Below, one piece after another: positions 41,938-50,934 of a stretch of 64,000 nucleotides of DNA. The notes beneath the pieces are model-generated. The model made no database searches. It saw only the letters and a list, made by a program, of their open reading frames with translations, and was not told the DNA's origin. Position 1 is the first letter of the stretch. The number at the start of each line of letters is the position of its first letter. Made by a program: the position numbers and the translations under genes. Source of the stretch: Dyella terrae (GTDB lineage: Bacteria > Pseudomonadota > Gammaproteobacteria > Xanthomonadales > Rhodanobacteraceae); NCBI RefSeq assembly GCF_022394535.1, contig NZ_CP089414.1, positions 2,356,001 to 2,420,000 of the forward strand. The letters are read 5' to 3'.

Positions 41938-43827
41938 TCAGGGGGTGTGGGGCGAATGCCCCAGACCCGTGAGCAACTGCTCGACGACCTGCTCGGCAAG
42001 CTGTTCGGGGCGCAGACCTGCGGTGCGCAGGCGCAGCTCGGCGGCGTCCGGTACCTCATAAGGCGAATCGATGCCCGTGAAGTTGATGATCTCACCGGCA
42101 CGGGCCTTGCGATAAAGACCCTTGGGATCGCGCCGCTCACACTCGTCCAGCGTGGTGTCAACGAACACCTCGAGGAACTCCCCGCCATCGAACAGGCTTC
42201 GCGCAAATTGGCGTTCGCTCTGGAACGGCGAGATAACGCACACCAGCACGATCAACCCGGCATCGACCATGAGATGGGCGACCTCGGCGACGCGACGGAC
42301 GTTCTCCACGCGTGCCTCCGGCGTAAAGCCCAAATCCTTGTTCAGGCCGTGGCGCAGGTTATCGCCGTCCAGCATATAGGTGTGATAGCCGAGTGAATGC
42401 AGGCGCCGTTCGACCAAATTGGCGATGGTCGATTTGCCCGCGCCGGAAAGCCCGGTGAACCACAGGCAGCGAGGCTGCTGCCCCTTGCTGACGCTGCGAA
42501 CCTCTTTGTCCAGGTCGGTGTGCTGCCAATGCACGTTGGCCGCGCGGCGCAACGCGAAGTCCAGCATGCCGCAACCGACAGTGGCATGGGTGGTGCGGTC
42601 GATCAGGATAAAGCCGCCCAGGGTGCGATTGGTCGCGTACGACTCGAAGGCGACGGCATGGTCGAGATCGATATTGCAGTAGCCGACCTCATTGAGGTCG
42701 AGACGGCGGGCTGCCAGTTCGGCCTGCGTGTTCACGTCCACCTTGTGCTTGATCGAGGTGATGCGCGCATTGACCGTGCGCGAGCCGATCTTGAGCCAGT
42801 AGGCACGATTGGGCAGCAGTGACTCATCGCCCATCCATAAGATGTGGGCGGCGAACTGATCAGCCACGGGCGCGGGTCGGGCCGCGTCGGCAATCACGTC
42901 GCCGCGGCTGACGTCGATCTCGCGGTCGAGCGTCAACGTCACCGCTTGGCCGGCCACGGCCTCCTGCAGATCCCCATCGGCGGTCACGATGCGCTCGACG
43001 CGGGCACGACGCATCGCCGGCTGCACCACGATCTCCGAGCCCACGGCCAACCGGCCGCCGCTGACCGTGCCGGCGTAGCCGCGGAAAGAGGCGTCAGGCC
43101 GGTTCACCCACTGCACCGGCATACGGAACTCTTCGGCCTGCGCCACCACCGTGTCGGCAGCCTCCAGCCATTCCAGCAACGTGGGGCCCTGATACCAGGG
43201 CATCCGCGTCGAGCGCTTGCCGACGTTATCGCCACCCGGCGCAATGACCGGCAGGCAATGCACGGTCGTGATGCCCAGCTGTGTGGCCAATTCGCGGTAC
43301 TCATGAGCAATGGCTGCGTAGATGTCTTCGCGGCAATCGACCAGATCCATCTTGTTGACCGCCAGCACCACCTGGCGAATGCCCATCAAGGCGCAGATAT
43401 AGCTGTGACGGCGCGTCTGCGGCAGCAGACCCTTGCGCGCATCCACGAGCACCACGGCCAGCTGGGCCGTGGAGGCACCGGTGGCCATGTTCCGGGTGTA
43501 CTGCTCGTGCCCCGGACAGTCGGCCACAATGAAGTTACGGCGTGGCGTGTGGAAATAGCGGTACGCCACGTCAATGGTGATGCCCTGCTGGCGCTCGGCG
43601 TCGAGGCCATCGGTCAGCAGAGAGAAATCCAGCGTATCCGGGTCACCCCCTTGGGGCTTGCGGCTATCGCGGACCAGCGTGGCGAGCTGGTCGTCCGGCA
43701 CCATGCCAGCGTCGTAGAGCAAGCGGCCGAGCAGCGTGCTCTTACCGTCGTCGACGCTGCCGCAGGTGATGAAACGCAACAAGCCGGTGTCTGGGGCAAT
43801 GCTCTTGGCGGTATCTGTCATGGCCAT
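41938..43827 (-). CDS. cysN: Bifunctional sulfate adenylyltransferase GTPase subunit / APS kinase
   Basis: 629 residues, a CysN-CysC fusion. The N-terminal GTPase (about 1-430) has [30 protein letters not shown] and NKMD; the C-terminal APS kinase (about 445-625) has its own P-loop GLSGAGKST and the [15 protein letters not shown] substrate segment. It drives APS synthesis with CysD using GTP and then phosphorylates APS to PAPS in assimilatory sulfate reduction. The start overlaps the cysD stop (ATGA at 43827), so the two are coupled. Confidence 0.96.
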   Translation of the reverse strand: MAMTDTAKSIAPDTGLLRFITCGSVDDGKSTLLGRLLYDAGMVPDDQLATLVRDSRKPQGGDPDTLDFSLLTDGLDAERQQGITIDVAYRYFHTPRRNFIVADCPGHEQYTRNMATGASTAQLAVVLVDARKGLLPQTRRHSYICALMGIRQVVLAVNKMDLVDCREDIYAAIAHEYRELATQLGITTVHCLPVIAPGGDNVGKRSTRMPWYQGPTLLEWLEAADTVVAQAEEFRMPVQWVNRPDASFRGYAGTVSGGRLAVGSEIVVQPAMRRARVERIVTADGDLQEAVAGQAVTLTLDREIDVSRGDVIADAARPAPVADQFAAHILWMGDESLLPNRAYWLKIGSRTVNARITSIKHKVDVNTQAELAARRLDLNEVGYCNIDLDHAVAFESYATNRTLGGFILIDRTTHATVGCGMLDFALRRAANVHWQHTDLDKEVRSVSKGQQPRCLWFTGLSGAGKSTIANLVERRLHSLGYHTYMLDGDNLRHGLNKDLGFTPEARVENVRRVAEVAHLMVDAGLIVLVCVISPFQSERQFARSLFDGGEFLEVFVDTTLDECERRDPKGLYRKARAGEIINFTGIDSPYEVPDAAELRLRTAGLRPEQLAEQVVEQLLTGLGHSPHTP

Positions 43828-44729
43828 CAGAAGTACCCCTCCTGCTTCTTGCGCTCCATCGACGCGTTGCCGTCGTTGTCGATCACCCGCCCCTGGCGTT
43901 CCGAACTGCGGGAGGCGGCCATCTCGTCAATGATCTGGTCCAGCGTATCGGCGGTCGATTCGACCGCACCCGTGAGCGGATAGCAGCCCAGGGTGCGAAA
44001 ACGGACATGGCGCATCTCCACCTTCTCACCTTTGCGCAGATCGAACCGGTCATCGTCCACCATGATGAGCGCACCGTCGCGCTCGACGACCGGACGCTGC
44101 TTGGCGAAATACAGCGGCACCACCGGAATCCGCTCACGGCGGACGTAATGCCAGACATCCATCTCGGTCCAGTTGGACAAGGGGAAGACACGCACGCTCT
44201 CGCCCTTGTGGATCTGGGTGTTGAAGGTGTGCCACAACTCCGGGCGCTGCTGCTTGGGATCCCAGCGGTGCTGCGCATTGCGGAAGGAGAACACGCGCTC
44301 CTTGGCGCGGGATTTCTCCTCGTCGCGGCGCGCACCGCCAATGGCGGCGTCAAAACCGTACTTATCCAGCGCCTGCTTGAGCGCCACAGTCTTCATCACA
44401 TCTGTGTGCACGGCCGAACCATGCGTGAGCGGGGAGATGTCCTGGCGAACGCCTTCCTCGTTGATGTGGACCAGCACCTCCACGTCGCCCGCCGTTGCCA
44501 CCTCATTGCGGAACGCGATCATCTCGCGGAACTTCCAGGTGGTGTCCACGTGCAGCAGCGGCATCGGCGGACGAGCCGGGTAGAACGCTTTGCGCAGCAG
44601 ATGCAACAGGACCGAGGAGTCCTTGCCGATGGAATACAGCATCACTGGGCGCTCGAAAGCAGCAGCCGTTTCGCGAAAAATGTGGATGCTCTCGGCCTCG
44701 AGGGCGTCCAGATAGGACATGGAAGACAT
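43827..44729 (-). CDS. cysD: Sulfate adenylyltransferase subunit 2
   Basis: 300 residues from ATG 44729 (a GTG at 44741 and an ATG at 44720 are in frame). PP-loop ATP pyrophosphatase fold with [36 protein letters not shown] and the conserved C terminus [11 protein letters not shown] followed by KKQEGYF. It forms APS and PPi from sulfate and ATP together with CysN. The PAPS product needs reduction genes not found here. It feeds cysteine and hence the metX-metB branch in the same window. Confidence 0.96.
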   Translation of the reverse strand: MSSMSYLDALEAESIHIFRETAAAFERPVMLYSIGKDSSVLLHLLRKAFYPARPPMPLLHVDTTWKFREMIAFRNEVATAGDVEVLVHINEEGVRQDISPLTHGSAVHTDVMKTVALKQALDKYGFDAAIGGARRDEEKSRAKERVFSFRNAQHRWDPKQQRPELWHTFNTQIHKGESVRVFPLSNWTEMDVWHYVRRERIPVVPLYFAKQRPVVERDGALIMVDDDRFDLRKGEKVEMRHVRFRTLGCYPLTGAVESTADTLDQIIDEMAASRSSERQGRVIDNDGNASMERKKQEGYF

Positions 44730-44820
44730 GCGTGGCGTCACTGGTTCCTGGGGCCTCGGTTGCTGCCGGGCGTGCGATCAATGGGGCAATTTAGCGGAAA
44801 ATGGCAAGCGCGGCAGTGTT

Positions 44821-45088
44821 AGAGCCTGCTCAATGTCTCCACGTGGCCCGCGCCGGGATCTGTTTGCGCACAGGACAAGGAAGAACGAAGGAGTGTACGT
44901 CCGTACACGACTGAGTGATGACGCCGACCTGTGGGCAAACAGACTCGGCCCGAAGGGTTGTTCGCCCCAAGCGCCCAGCGAGCGGTCCGCAGCTTGACCT
45001 GACCACCAGTCAGGCACTGCGCTGCAGCCCGCTCGCTGGGCGCTTGGGGCGAACAACGCGGGCTACGTGGAGACATTGAACAGGCTCT
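44821..45088. repeat. Nested inverted-repeat element (cruciform-like), about 268 bp
   Basis: Outer arms 44821-44852 and 45057-45088 are inverted copies with 30 of 32 positions matching. Inside are a 28-bp perfect inverted repeat (44957-44984 with 45030-45057), a roughly 22-bp imperfect one (about 44850-44874 with 44928-44948) and small hairpins (GTGTACG / CGTACAC at 44893-44908; CCTGAC / GTCAGG at 44998-45014). No transposase ORF and no evident target duplication. It lies between the divergent cysD and the Mla-type operon. It could be a MITE-like or structured extragenic repeat. Confidence 0.85.
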
Positions 45089-45190
45089 CAAAGGCCACAA
45101 GGTCTAGGGAAACGCTTCAGCACGATCTCCGATGACCTCACCATCATTTCGTCACCTGCCCTGGGCGACACTCCATTAAGATCGCGGCCC

Positions 45191-46336
45191 ATGAGTACAT
45201 CGATGGCGACAGGAAGCGCACAACTCGATGCCACGACCACGCCACCACGCCTGCGCGTGGCCGGCGACTGGACGCTGGCTCACTACGCCACGCTTGAGCG
45301 CACAGTCGATGCGCTGAAGAGCCGACTGGACCAGCACACCCCCATCGACCTGAGCGCGCTAGGTACGCTGGACACCGCCGGCGCCGCACTGCTGGCTGGG
45401 CTGCTGGGAGCGAATCGACTCAGCGACCTGGCCACCGACGACCCCGCCCTGCCCGCCGCGCAGCGTGCTCTGCTGCAAACGGTTGGCAAGGCTATGGCCG
45501 GTTATGTGGAGCCGCGGACCACGCGTCGCCACAACACGATGACCGAATTGCTGGCGCGCATTGGCGCGACCATGGAGGGCGTCTGGCACCAGCAGGTACG
45601 CCTGCTCGGCTTCGTCGGACTGACCCTTGAAAGCCTGTCGAAAACGATCTTGCGTCCGCGCCGCTGGCGGGTCACGTCGCTGGTCTCACACGTGGAGGAA
45701 ACCGGCCTGGATGCCGTCCCCATCGTGGTACTGCTGACCTTTATGGTCGGCGCGGTCGTCGCCTTCCTCGGCTCTACCGTGCTCGCTGACTTCGGCGCCA
45801 CTATCTATACGGTGGACCTGGTGGCGTATTCGTTCCTGCGCGAGTTTGGTGTGCTCCTTACCGCCATCCTGATGGCCGGCCGGACCGCCAGCGCGTTTAC
45901 CGCGCAGATCGGATCGATGAAGGCGAACGAGGAAATCGATGCCATCCGAGCACTCGGCCTCGACCCGATGGAGCTGCTGGTGCTCCCCCGCGTACTGGCC
46001 ATGCTCGTATCACTTCCCTTGCTCACCTTTCTCGCCATGATCGCCGGACTGGTGGGCGGCGGCCTGGTTTGTGCCCTGGTACTCGGCATACCGCCGGTGA
46101 TGTTCGTCAACGTGGTCAAGTCCGACATCGGCGTGCAGCACTTCCTTGTCGGTATCGCCAAGGCGCCGATATTCGCTTTCCTGATCGCCGTCATCGGTTG
46201 CCTGGAGGGGTTCAAGGTGAGCGGCAGCGCCGAGTCCGTCGGCGAACACACCACCTCGGCCGTCGTGCAGTCGATCTTCGTGGTGATCCTGCTCGATGCG
46301 GTGGCCGCACTCTTTTATATGGAGATGGGTTGGTGA
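45191..46336 (+). CDS. MlaE-type ABC transporter permease fused to a STAS domain
   Basis: 381 residues. The N-terminal STAS domain (about 20-110, with DLSALGTLDTAGAALL) resembles MlaB, which is a separate protein in E. coli. The C-terminal permease (about 125-380) has about five membrane helices and the MlaE motifs GxxVLADFGA, MAGRTASAFTAQIGSMKANEEIDAI. It is the inner-membrane permease of a phospholipid/lipid trafficking system. First gene of a four-gene operon with GTG/ATG overlaps. Confidence 0.92.
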   Translation: MSTSMATGSAQLDATTTPPRLRVAGDWTLAHYATLERTVDALKSRLDQHTPIDLSALGTLDTAGAALLAGLLGANRLSDLATDDPALPAAQRALLQTVGKAMAGYVEPRTTRRHNTMTELLARIGATMEGVWHQQVRLLGFVGLTLESLSKTILRPRRWRVTSLVSHVEETGLDAVPIVVLLTFMVGAVVAFLGSTVLADFGATIYTVDLVAYSFLREFGVLLTAILMAGRTASAFTAQIGSMKANEEIDAIRALGLDPMELLVLPRVLAMLVSLPLLTFLAMIAGLVGGGLVCALVLGIPPVMFVNVVKSDIGVQHFLVGIAKAPIFAFLIAVIGCLEGFKVSGSAESVGEHTTSAVVQSIFVVILLDAVAALFYMEMGW

Positions 46337-47148
46337 ACGCCGTCGCGAAATCTCAGCCGGTCGACAACGTCATCCAGGTGCGCGACCTGGTAAATCGCTT
46401 CGGCACACAGACCGTGCACGAGCATCTGGATCTGGACGTCCGCCGCGGCGAAATCCTTGGCGTGGTCGGCGGGTCGGGTACCGGCAAATCGGTACTCCTA
46501 CGCAGCATCGTGGGATTGCGCCGCCCTACCTCAGGGCAGGTTCGGGTGTTCGGGCAAGATCTGCTGGACCTGTCTCCCGATCAACGCTCACGTGTAGAAC
46601 GACGCTTCGGCGTGCTGTTCCAGAATGGTGCGCTGTTCTCCTCGCTGAATATCGTGGAGAACGTGGCGATGCCGCTGATTGAGCACGCGGGCCTCCAGCG
46701 CCCTGACGCGCAGCAACTCGGTGGCGTGAAGCTGGCATTGGCGGGCCTGCCGGCAAGTGCCGAGACGAAGTACCCCTCCGAACTGTCGGGCGGCATGGTG
46801 AAGCGCGCGGCGCTCGCGCGTGCCCTGGCACTGGATCCGGAGATCCTCTTTCTGGACGAACCGACCGCAGGCCTGGATCCGATCAGCGCCGCCGCATTCG
46901 ACCAACTGATCCTGACCCTGCGCGATGCCCTGGGCCTGACGGTTTTCCTCGTCACGCACGACCTGGATACGCTGTACACGATCTGCGACCGCGTGGCCGT
47001 CCTTTCCCAGAAGAAAGTGCTGGTGGTCGGCCCGCTCGACGAAGTCGCGCAATGCCCCGATCCGTGGGTGCAGGCTTATTTTCACGGCCCGCGTGGCCGC
47101 GCTGCCGAAGAAGCGCACGAGCGCGACACATCTACCGAGGTGAAGTGA
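46333..47148 (+). CDS. MlaF-type ABC transporter ATP-binding protein
   Basis: 271 residues from GTG 46333, which overlaps the permease stop (GTGA). Walker A GGSGTGKS, the signature SELSGGMVKRAALARAL (SGGM variant typical of Mla ATPases), Walker B ILFLDEPTAGLDP and switch His in VTHDLD. It powers lipid transfer. The start is GTG because no in-frame ATG follows before the conserved N terminus. Confidence 0.93.
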   Translation: MNAVAKSQPVDNVIQVRDLVNRFGTQTVHEHLDLDVRRGEILGVVGGSGTGKSVLLRSIVGLRRPTSGQVRVFGQDLLDLSPDQRSRVERRFGVLFQNGALFSSLNIVENVAMPLIEHAGLQRPDAQQLGGVKLALAGLPASAETKYPSELSGGMVKRAALARALALDPEILFLDEPTAGLDPISAAAFDQLILTLRDALGLTVFLVTHDLDTLYTICDRVAVLSQKKVLVVGPLDEVAQCPDPWVQAYFHGPRGRAAEEAHERDTSTEVK

Positions 47149-47149
47149 T

Positions 47150-48088
47150 ATGGAAACACGTGCCCATCACGTACTCATTGGCCTGTTCACGGTAATCGTG
47201 GTCGCTGCCGCGCTGCTGTTCGCGCTATGGCTAGCCAAATCCAGCTCCGATCGCCAGTTCGCCGAATACCAAGTGGTGTTCAACGAAGCAGTGAGCGGCC
47301 TCTCGCAGGGCAGCGCCGTGCAGTACAACGGCATCAAGGTGGGTGACGTCACCCAGCTCAAGCTCGACCCCGAAGACCCCCGCAAAGTGCTGGCACGCAT
47401 CCGCGTGGGTGGCGATACACCGGTGAAGCAGGACACCCACGCCAAGCTCACGATGACTGGCGTCACCGGCCTGTCGATCATCCAGCTCAGCGGCGGCTCG
47501 CCGGGCAGCCCATCGCTGGAATCGCGCGATGGCCAGCCGCCAGTCATCGTGGCCGACCCTTCGCCGCTCAGTCGCATCCTCGCCAATGGCGAGGACCTGG
47601 TGACCAACATCAATGAGGTGGTGGCGCGCGCCAACATGCTGTTGTCGCCGGAGAACACCGATCGCATCAGCCGCACGCTGGAGCATTTGGACCAGGCAAC
47701 GGGGGCCATCGCCGGCCAGCGCGACGACATCCGCCAGCTCCTGCAGCAACTGGCGCAGGCCAGCAAGCAGGCGAACGACACGCTGGCGCAGACCGACAAA
47801 CTGATCCGCAACGCCAATGGCCTGGTCGACAACCAGGGACGCGCCACGCTGGACAGCGCGAGCAAGGCCATGGCTTCGCTCGAACACTCCGCCGCCGATA
47901 TCCAACGGATACTCGACAACAACAACGCCGCCATCAACGGCGGCCTGCAGGGCTTTAGCGAACTGGGGCCAGCCGTGCGCGAGCTGCGCGACGCCGCTGG
48001 TTCGCTGCGCGGCATCTCGCGGCGCTTCGACGACAACCCGGCCGGCTTCCTGCTCGGCCGCGAACGCAACAAGGAGTTTGAGCCATGA
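47150..48088 (+). CDS. MCE/MlaD-family lipid-binding protein
   Basis: 312 residues: an N-terminal membrane anchor (about 8-30), one MCE domain (about 38-118; VQYNGIKVGDVTQLKL) and a long helical C terminus with coiled-coil character (about 150-290). MCE proteins form hexameric rings in the periplasm that pass lipids. It starts two bases after the ATPase stop and overlaps the lipoprotein gene (ATGA). Confidence 0.92.
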   Translation: METRAHHVLIGLFTVIVVAAALLFALWLAKSSSDRQFAEYQVVFNEAVSGLSQGSAVQYNGIKVGDVTQLKLDPEDPRKVLARIRVGGDTPVKQDTHAKLTMTGVTGLSIIQLSGGSPGSPSLESRDGQPPVIVADPSPLSRILANGEDLVTNINEVVARANMLLSPENTDRISRTLEHLDQATGAIAGQRDDIRQLLQQLAQASKQANDTLAQTDKLIRNANGLVDNQGRATLDSASKAMASLEHSAADIQRILDNNNAAINGGLQGFSELGPAVRELRDAAGSLRGISRRFDDNPAGFLLGRERNKEFEP

Positions 48089-48708
48089 AGTTGCTCGCCC
48101 ATCTTTTCGCCGGGACGGCGATCGCCCTGTTGAGCGCCTGTTCCGTGCTGCCAAAGTCGGAACCCCAACAAATCTATCGGCTACCCGCCACGCCGCTGCC
48201 GCATGACGGCGGCGCAACGGTGAACTGGTCACTGCGCGTCGACACACCTCAAGCAGAGCGCATGATCGACAGCTCGCGCATCACAGTGCAGCCGCAAGGC
48301 GACACGATGAGCGTCTACAAGGGCGCACGCTGGAGCGACTCGGCCACCACCCTGCTCCGCAATCGCCTTGTCGATGCCTTCCGCGATAACGGGCGCATCA
48401 CCGGCCTCAGTAGCGATGAAACCAGCCTGCAGGCGGACTATTTCCTGTCTGGCGACCTGCGTGCATTCCAAACCGTTTATGAGAACGGCCAACCCGTGGT
48501 GGTAATCCGCTTCGATGCGCGGCTGGTGAAAAGCAACGGCCTACGCATCGTAGCCAGCCGTCGCTTTGATATCAGTCAGCCGGTGAGTGGCACCGCCGTG
48601 CCACAGGTCGTTACCGCTTTCGGGCAGGCCACCGACACGCTTGCCTCACAGCTGGTGAACTGGACGCTACAGCAGCCGTTGGACGGCCGCGACGCACACG
48701 CGAACTAG
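48085..48708 (+). CDS. ABC-type transport auxiliary lipoprotein (PqiC-like)
   Basis: 207 residues with a lipobox LLSAC (Cys about residue 19). The mature part matches the ABC-transport auxiliary lipoprotein family associated with MCE systems (PqiC-like), thought to link the MCE ring to the outer membrane. Last gene of the Mla-type operon. Its stop overlaps the stop of the convergent AlkB gene (shared CTAG, 48705-48708). Confidence 0.85.
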   Translation: MKLLAHLFAGTAIALLSACSVLPKSEPQQIYRLPATPLPHDGGATVNWSLRVDTPQAERMIDSSRITVQPQGDTMSVYKGARWSDSATTLLRNRLVDAFRDNGRITGLSSDETSLQADYFLSGDLRAFQTVYENGQPVVVIRFDARLVKSNGLRIVASRRFDISQPVSGTAVPQVVTAFGQATDTLASQLVNWTLQQPLDGRDAHAN

Positions 48709-49349
48709 GCGACTAGCCCTGAGCGTCTCGACGCATCCACCCAGCGGAATGTCAGATTGAGTCGCGGCCCCACGGCCGCGCTCATCTTTGGCAGGTCATG
48801 CATGTAAAGCCGCTGCGTATGACCCGCCATGCGCAGCAAGCTGCCATGGCCCAGTTCTATGCCCAGCACATTGCCACGCCCGCCCTCACCACGAGGCTTG
48901 AGGCGAAAACGCCGCACGGCGCCGAGACTCAGCGAGGCGATGACCGGCTGCACCCCCAACTCAGGCTCGTCGTCGCTATGCCAGCCCATCGAGTCCTGGC
49001 CACTGCGGTAGAGGTTGGCGAGCACGCTGTTGAAGCGTGCTCCACAGGAGTAGGCCACACGATCACGCAATGACTCCAGCAGGGGTGTCCAAGGCCGTGG
49101 CTCGAATCGCGTACGCGAATAGACGTAGCTCGCATCCTCATCGCCGATCCAGCAGCTGAGACGGGGAGAATCCACCTCCCGTCCGAAGATGCGAATGCGA
49201 TGGACCTCCCATGGAATCGTCGCCTGCAGATCGGTCAGCAAGGCACCGGCTTCAGCCTCACCCAACCAATGCGGCCACAACGAAAGCTCCGCGTCCGGGA
49301 GTGGTAGCGATTGCCAGCCCTCAGATGTCGTCTGATCGAACAGGCCCAT
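48705..49349 (-). CDS. AlkB-family alpha-ketoglutarate dioxygenase
   Basis: 214 residues. An Fe(II)/2-oxoglutarate dioxygenase fold with HSDDE (HxD iron ligands), a second His in RMAGHTQRLYMHDLP, and RLNLTFR binding 2-oxoglutarate. It repairs alkylated bases or acts on RNA/protein; closer to the ALKBH2/3-like bacterial branch than to E. coli AlkB by length (inference). ATG 49349 has GGAGG seven bases upstream. Directly downstream of the amidase on the same strand. Confidence 0.88.
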   Translation of the reverse strand: MGLFDQTTSEGWQSLPLPDAELSLWPHWLGEAEAGALLTDLQATIPWEVHRIRIFGREVDSPRLSCWIGDEDASYVYSRTRFEPRPWTPLLESLRDRVAYSCGARFNSVLANLYRSGQDSMGWHSDDEPELGVQPVIASLSLGAVRRFRLKPRGEGGRGNVLGIELGHGSLLRMAGHTQRLYMHDLPKMSAAVGPRLNLTFRWVDASRRSGLVA

Positions 49350-49369
49350 GCCACCGCCTCCACGCTGCA

Positions 49370-50767
49370 TCAACGAATGGCAGGAAACGTCGGCTCCACA
49401 TCCAACGTCGCAGCACACACCGATGCAAGCTCGAGCAGCCGCAGATCCGATCCGCGCGCACCGACGAGTTGCAAACCGATCGGCATGCCATCCGGCAAGT
49501 AGCCCATGGGAATGCTTACGGCGGGACAGCCGGCCAGGCTGGCAAAGCTGGTGAGATCCGCCTGTGAGTCAGGCACGGGTCCGTCCAGCGGAAATGCGCC
49601 CTGCGGCGTGGTGGGTAACACCAGCACGTCGATCTGCGCGAACAGCCGGCGCATCTTGAGCGTCGCGGCATCGAGCACACGGTCGGCGGTCGCGTAGTCG
49701 GCGGCGCTCTTGCCCGCGGCGTAACTCAGCAGGCGCCGGAAGTGCTCAGACGCGCGCTGACCGGTGTCGGCCAGATCGGCGGCAAACGTGCCCAGCATCT
49801 CCGCTTCCATCAGCAACAGGCCGGCGCGCCGCGTGCGGGCGAAGTCCCAGTCCGCGAAATCCACCGTGCGACGTTCGCCCAGTTCCCGCGGCCATTTCGC
49901 TAGCGCCTCTTCGAAGACGTTCACCACGTCCTGATGCACACCGAGCGCTGTCAGATTCGGCAAGAAACCAGCACGCAGGCGTCCCGGCTCCCAGTCCGGC
50001 GGCGAGAGCGCCACGCGCCGACGGCGAGAGCGCGGATCGTCGGCGTCGTAGCCAGCTAACACCTGCAGCAACACGGTGAGGTCATCCGCGCTGCGCGCGA
50101 GCAACCCTACAGTATCCAGACGCCGCGCAGCGGGCACCATCCCGCGCGCGGAGATTTCCCCATGCGTCGGCTTAAGTGCGTAGACACCGCAATAGCTCGC
50201 GGGAATGCGAACAGAGCCAAGGCTATCCGAGCCGATCGCCGCGACGGCCAACCCCGCGGCCACGGCAGCGGCGGCACCGCCGGATGAACCACCCGCGGTA
50301 TAGCCATGGCGGTGCGGATTGTGCGTCGCACCGAAGTGCGGATTGTTAGTGACCGCACCGAGCGCGCCTTCGTCCATATTGGTTTTGCCAACCAACACCG
50401 CGCCCGAAGCGCGCAGGCGTGACACGACGTGCGCATCATCCGCCACCGGCTGGTGCCGACCGGCGAGACCGGCACTGGTAGACCAGCCGGCTACGTCGAA
50501 GTTGTCCTTGAGTGCGATGGGAATACCGTCGAGCCGGCCGATGACGCCATCGCGACGCCGATGCTGCGCCGCAAGAGCCTGCTCTTGCAGCATGGGTGAA
50601 CTCAGGCCGACATAGGCATTGAGTTGAGGATTGATGCGCTCAATGGCTTCCAGATAAGTCTCTGCCAGCCCCTGCGGCTGCACGCGCTCCACCGCGAGCC
50701 AATGCAGCAACTGGCACATGGTGGCCCTGCGCAGATCACGTTCGCTGATGGCTGGTTGCATATTCAT
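49370..50767 (-). CDS. Amidase signature family enzyme
   Basis: 465 residues. The Ser-cisSer-Lys triad is visible: Lys in IALKDNFD (about residue 88), the Gly/Ser-rich GGSSGGAAAAVAAG and the nucleophile in GSDSLGSVRIPASYCG. It hydrolyses C-N amide bonds; it is a stand-alone amidase rather than GatA because no gatB/gatC is near and the context is unrelated. Substrate unknown. AlkB follows 20 bases downstream. Confidence 0.88.
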   Translation of the reverse strand: MNMQPAISERDLRRATMCQLLHWLAVERVQPQGLAETYLEAIERINPQLNAYVGLSSPMLQEQALAAQHRRRDGVIGRLDGIPIALKDNFDVAGWSTSAGLAGRHQPVADDAHVVSRLRASGAVLVGKTNMDEGALGAVTNNPHFGATHNPHRHGYTAGGSSGGAAAAVAAGLAVAAIGSDSLGSVRIPASYCGVYALKPTHGEISARGMVPAARRLDTVGLLARSADDLTVLLQVLAGYDADDPRSRRRRVALSPPDWEPGRLRAGFLPNLTALGVHQDVVNVFEEALAKWPRELGERRTVDFADWDFARTRRAGLLLMEAEMLGTFAADLADTGQRASEHFRRLLSYAAGKSAADYATADRVLDAATLKMRRLFAQIDVLVLPTTPQGAFPLDGPVPDSQADLTSFASLAGCPAVSIPMGYLPDGMPIGLQLVGARGSDLRLLELASVCAATLDVEPTFPAIR

Positions 50768-50934
50768 ACTCGCTTCCCTGGCTTGCCTTGAGTGGATTAT
50801 GGCCTCTGCGGATGAAGGCTTTGCAAGGATCCGGCCACCGTTGCCCCCGGTGGCCCGAACCCGGACAATGCCTGCTTGCCCGTTCCATACCTCTGTGAAC
50901 GGTATCGTGCCGCCCTAGCCCGTTGGAGTCCGCC

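Noticed and set aside
44821..45088. Insertion sequence bounded by inverted repeats.
   Set aside because: No transposase frame inside, and no matching target-site duplication at the edges.
44778..45100. Overlapping short frames on both strands with similar residues.
   Set aside because: They are translations of the inverted repeats and carry no independent coding evidence.
49370..50767. GatA of the tRNA amidotransferase.
   Set aside because: No gatB or gatC nearby, and the neighbours are unrelated; a stand-alone amidase is more likely.
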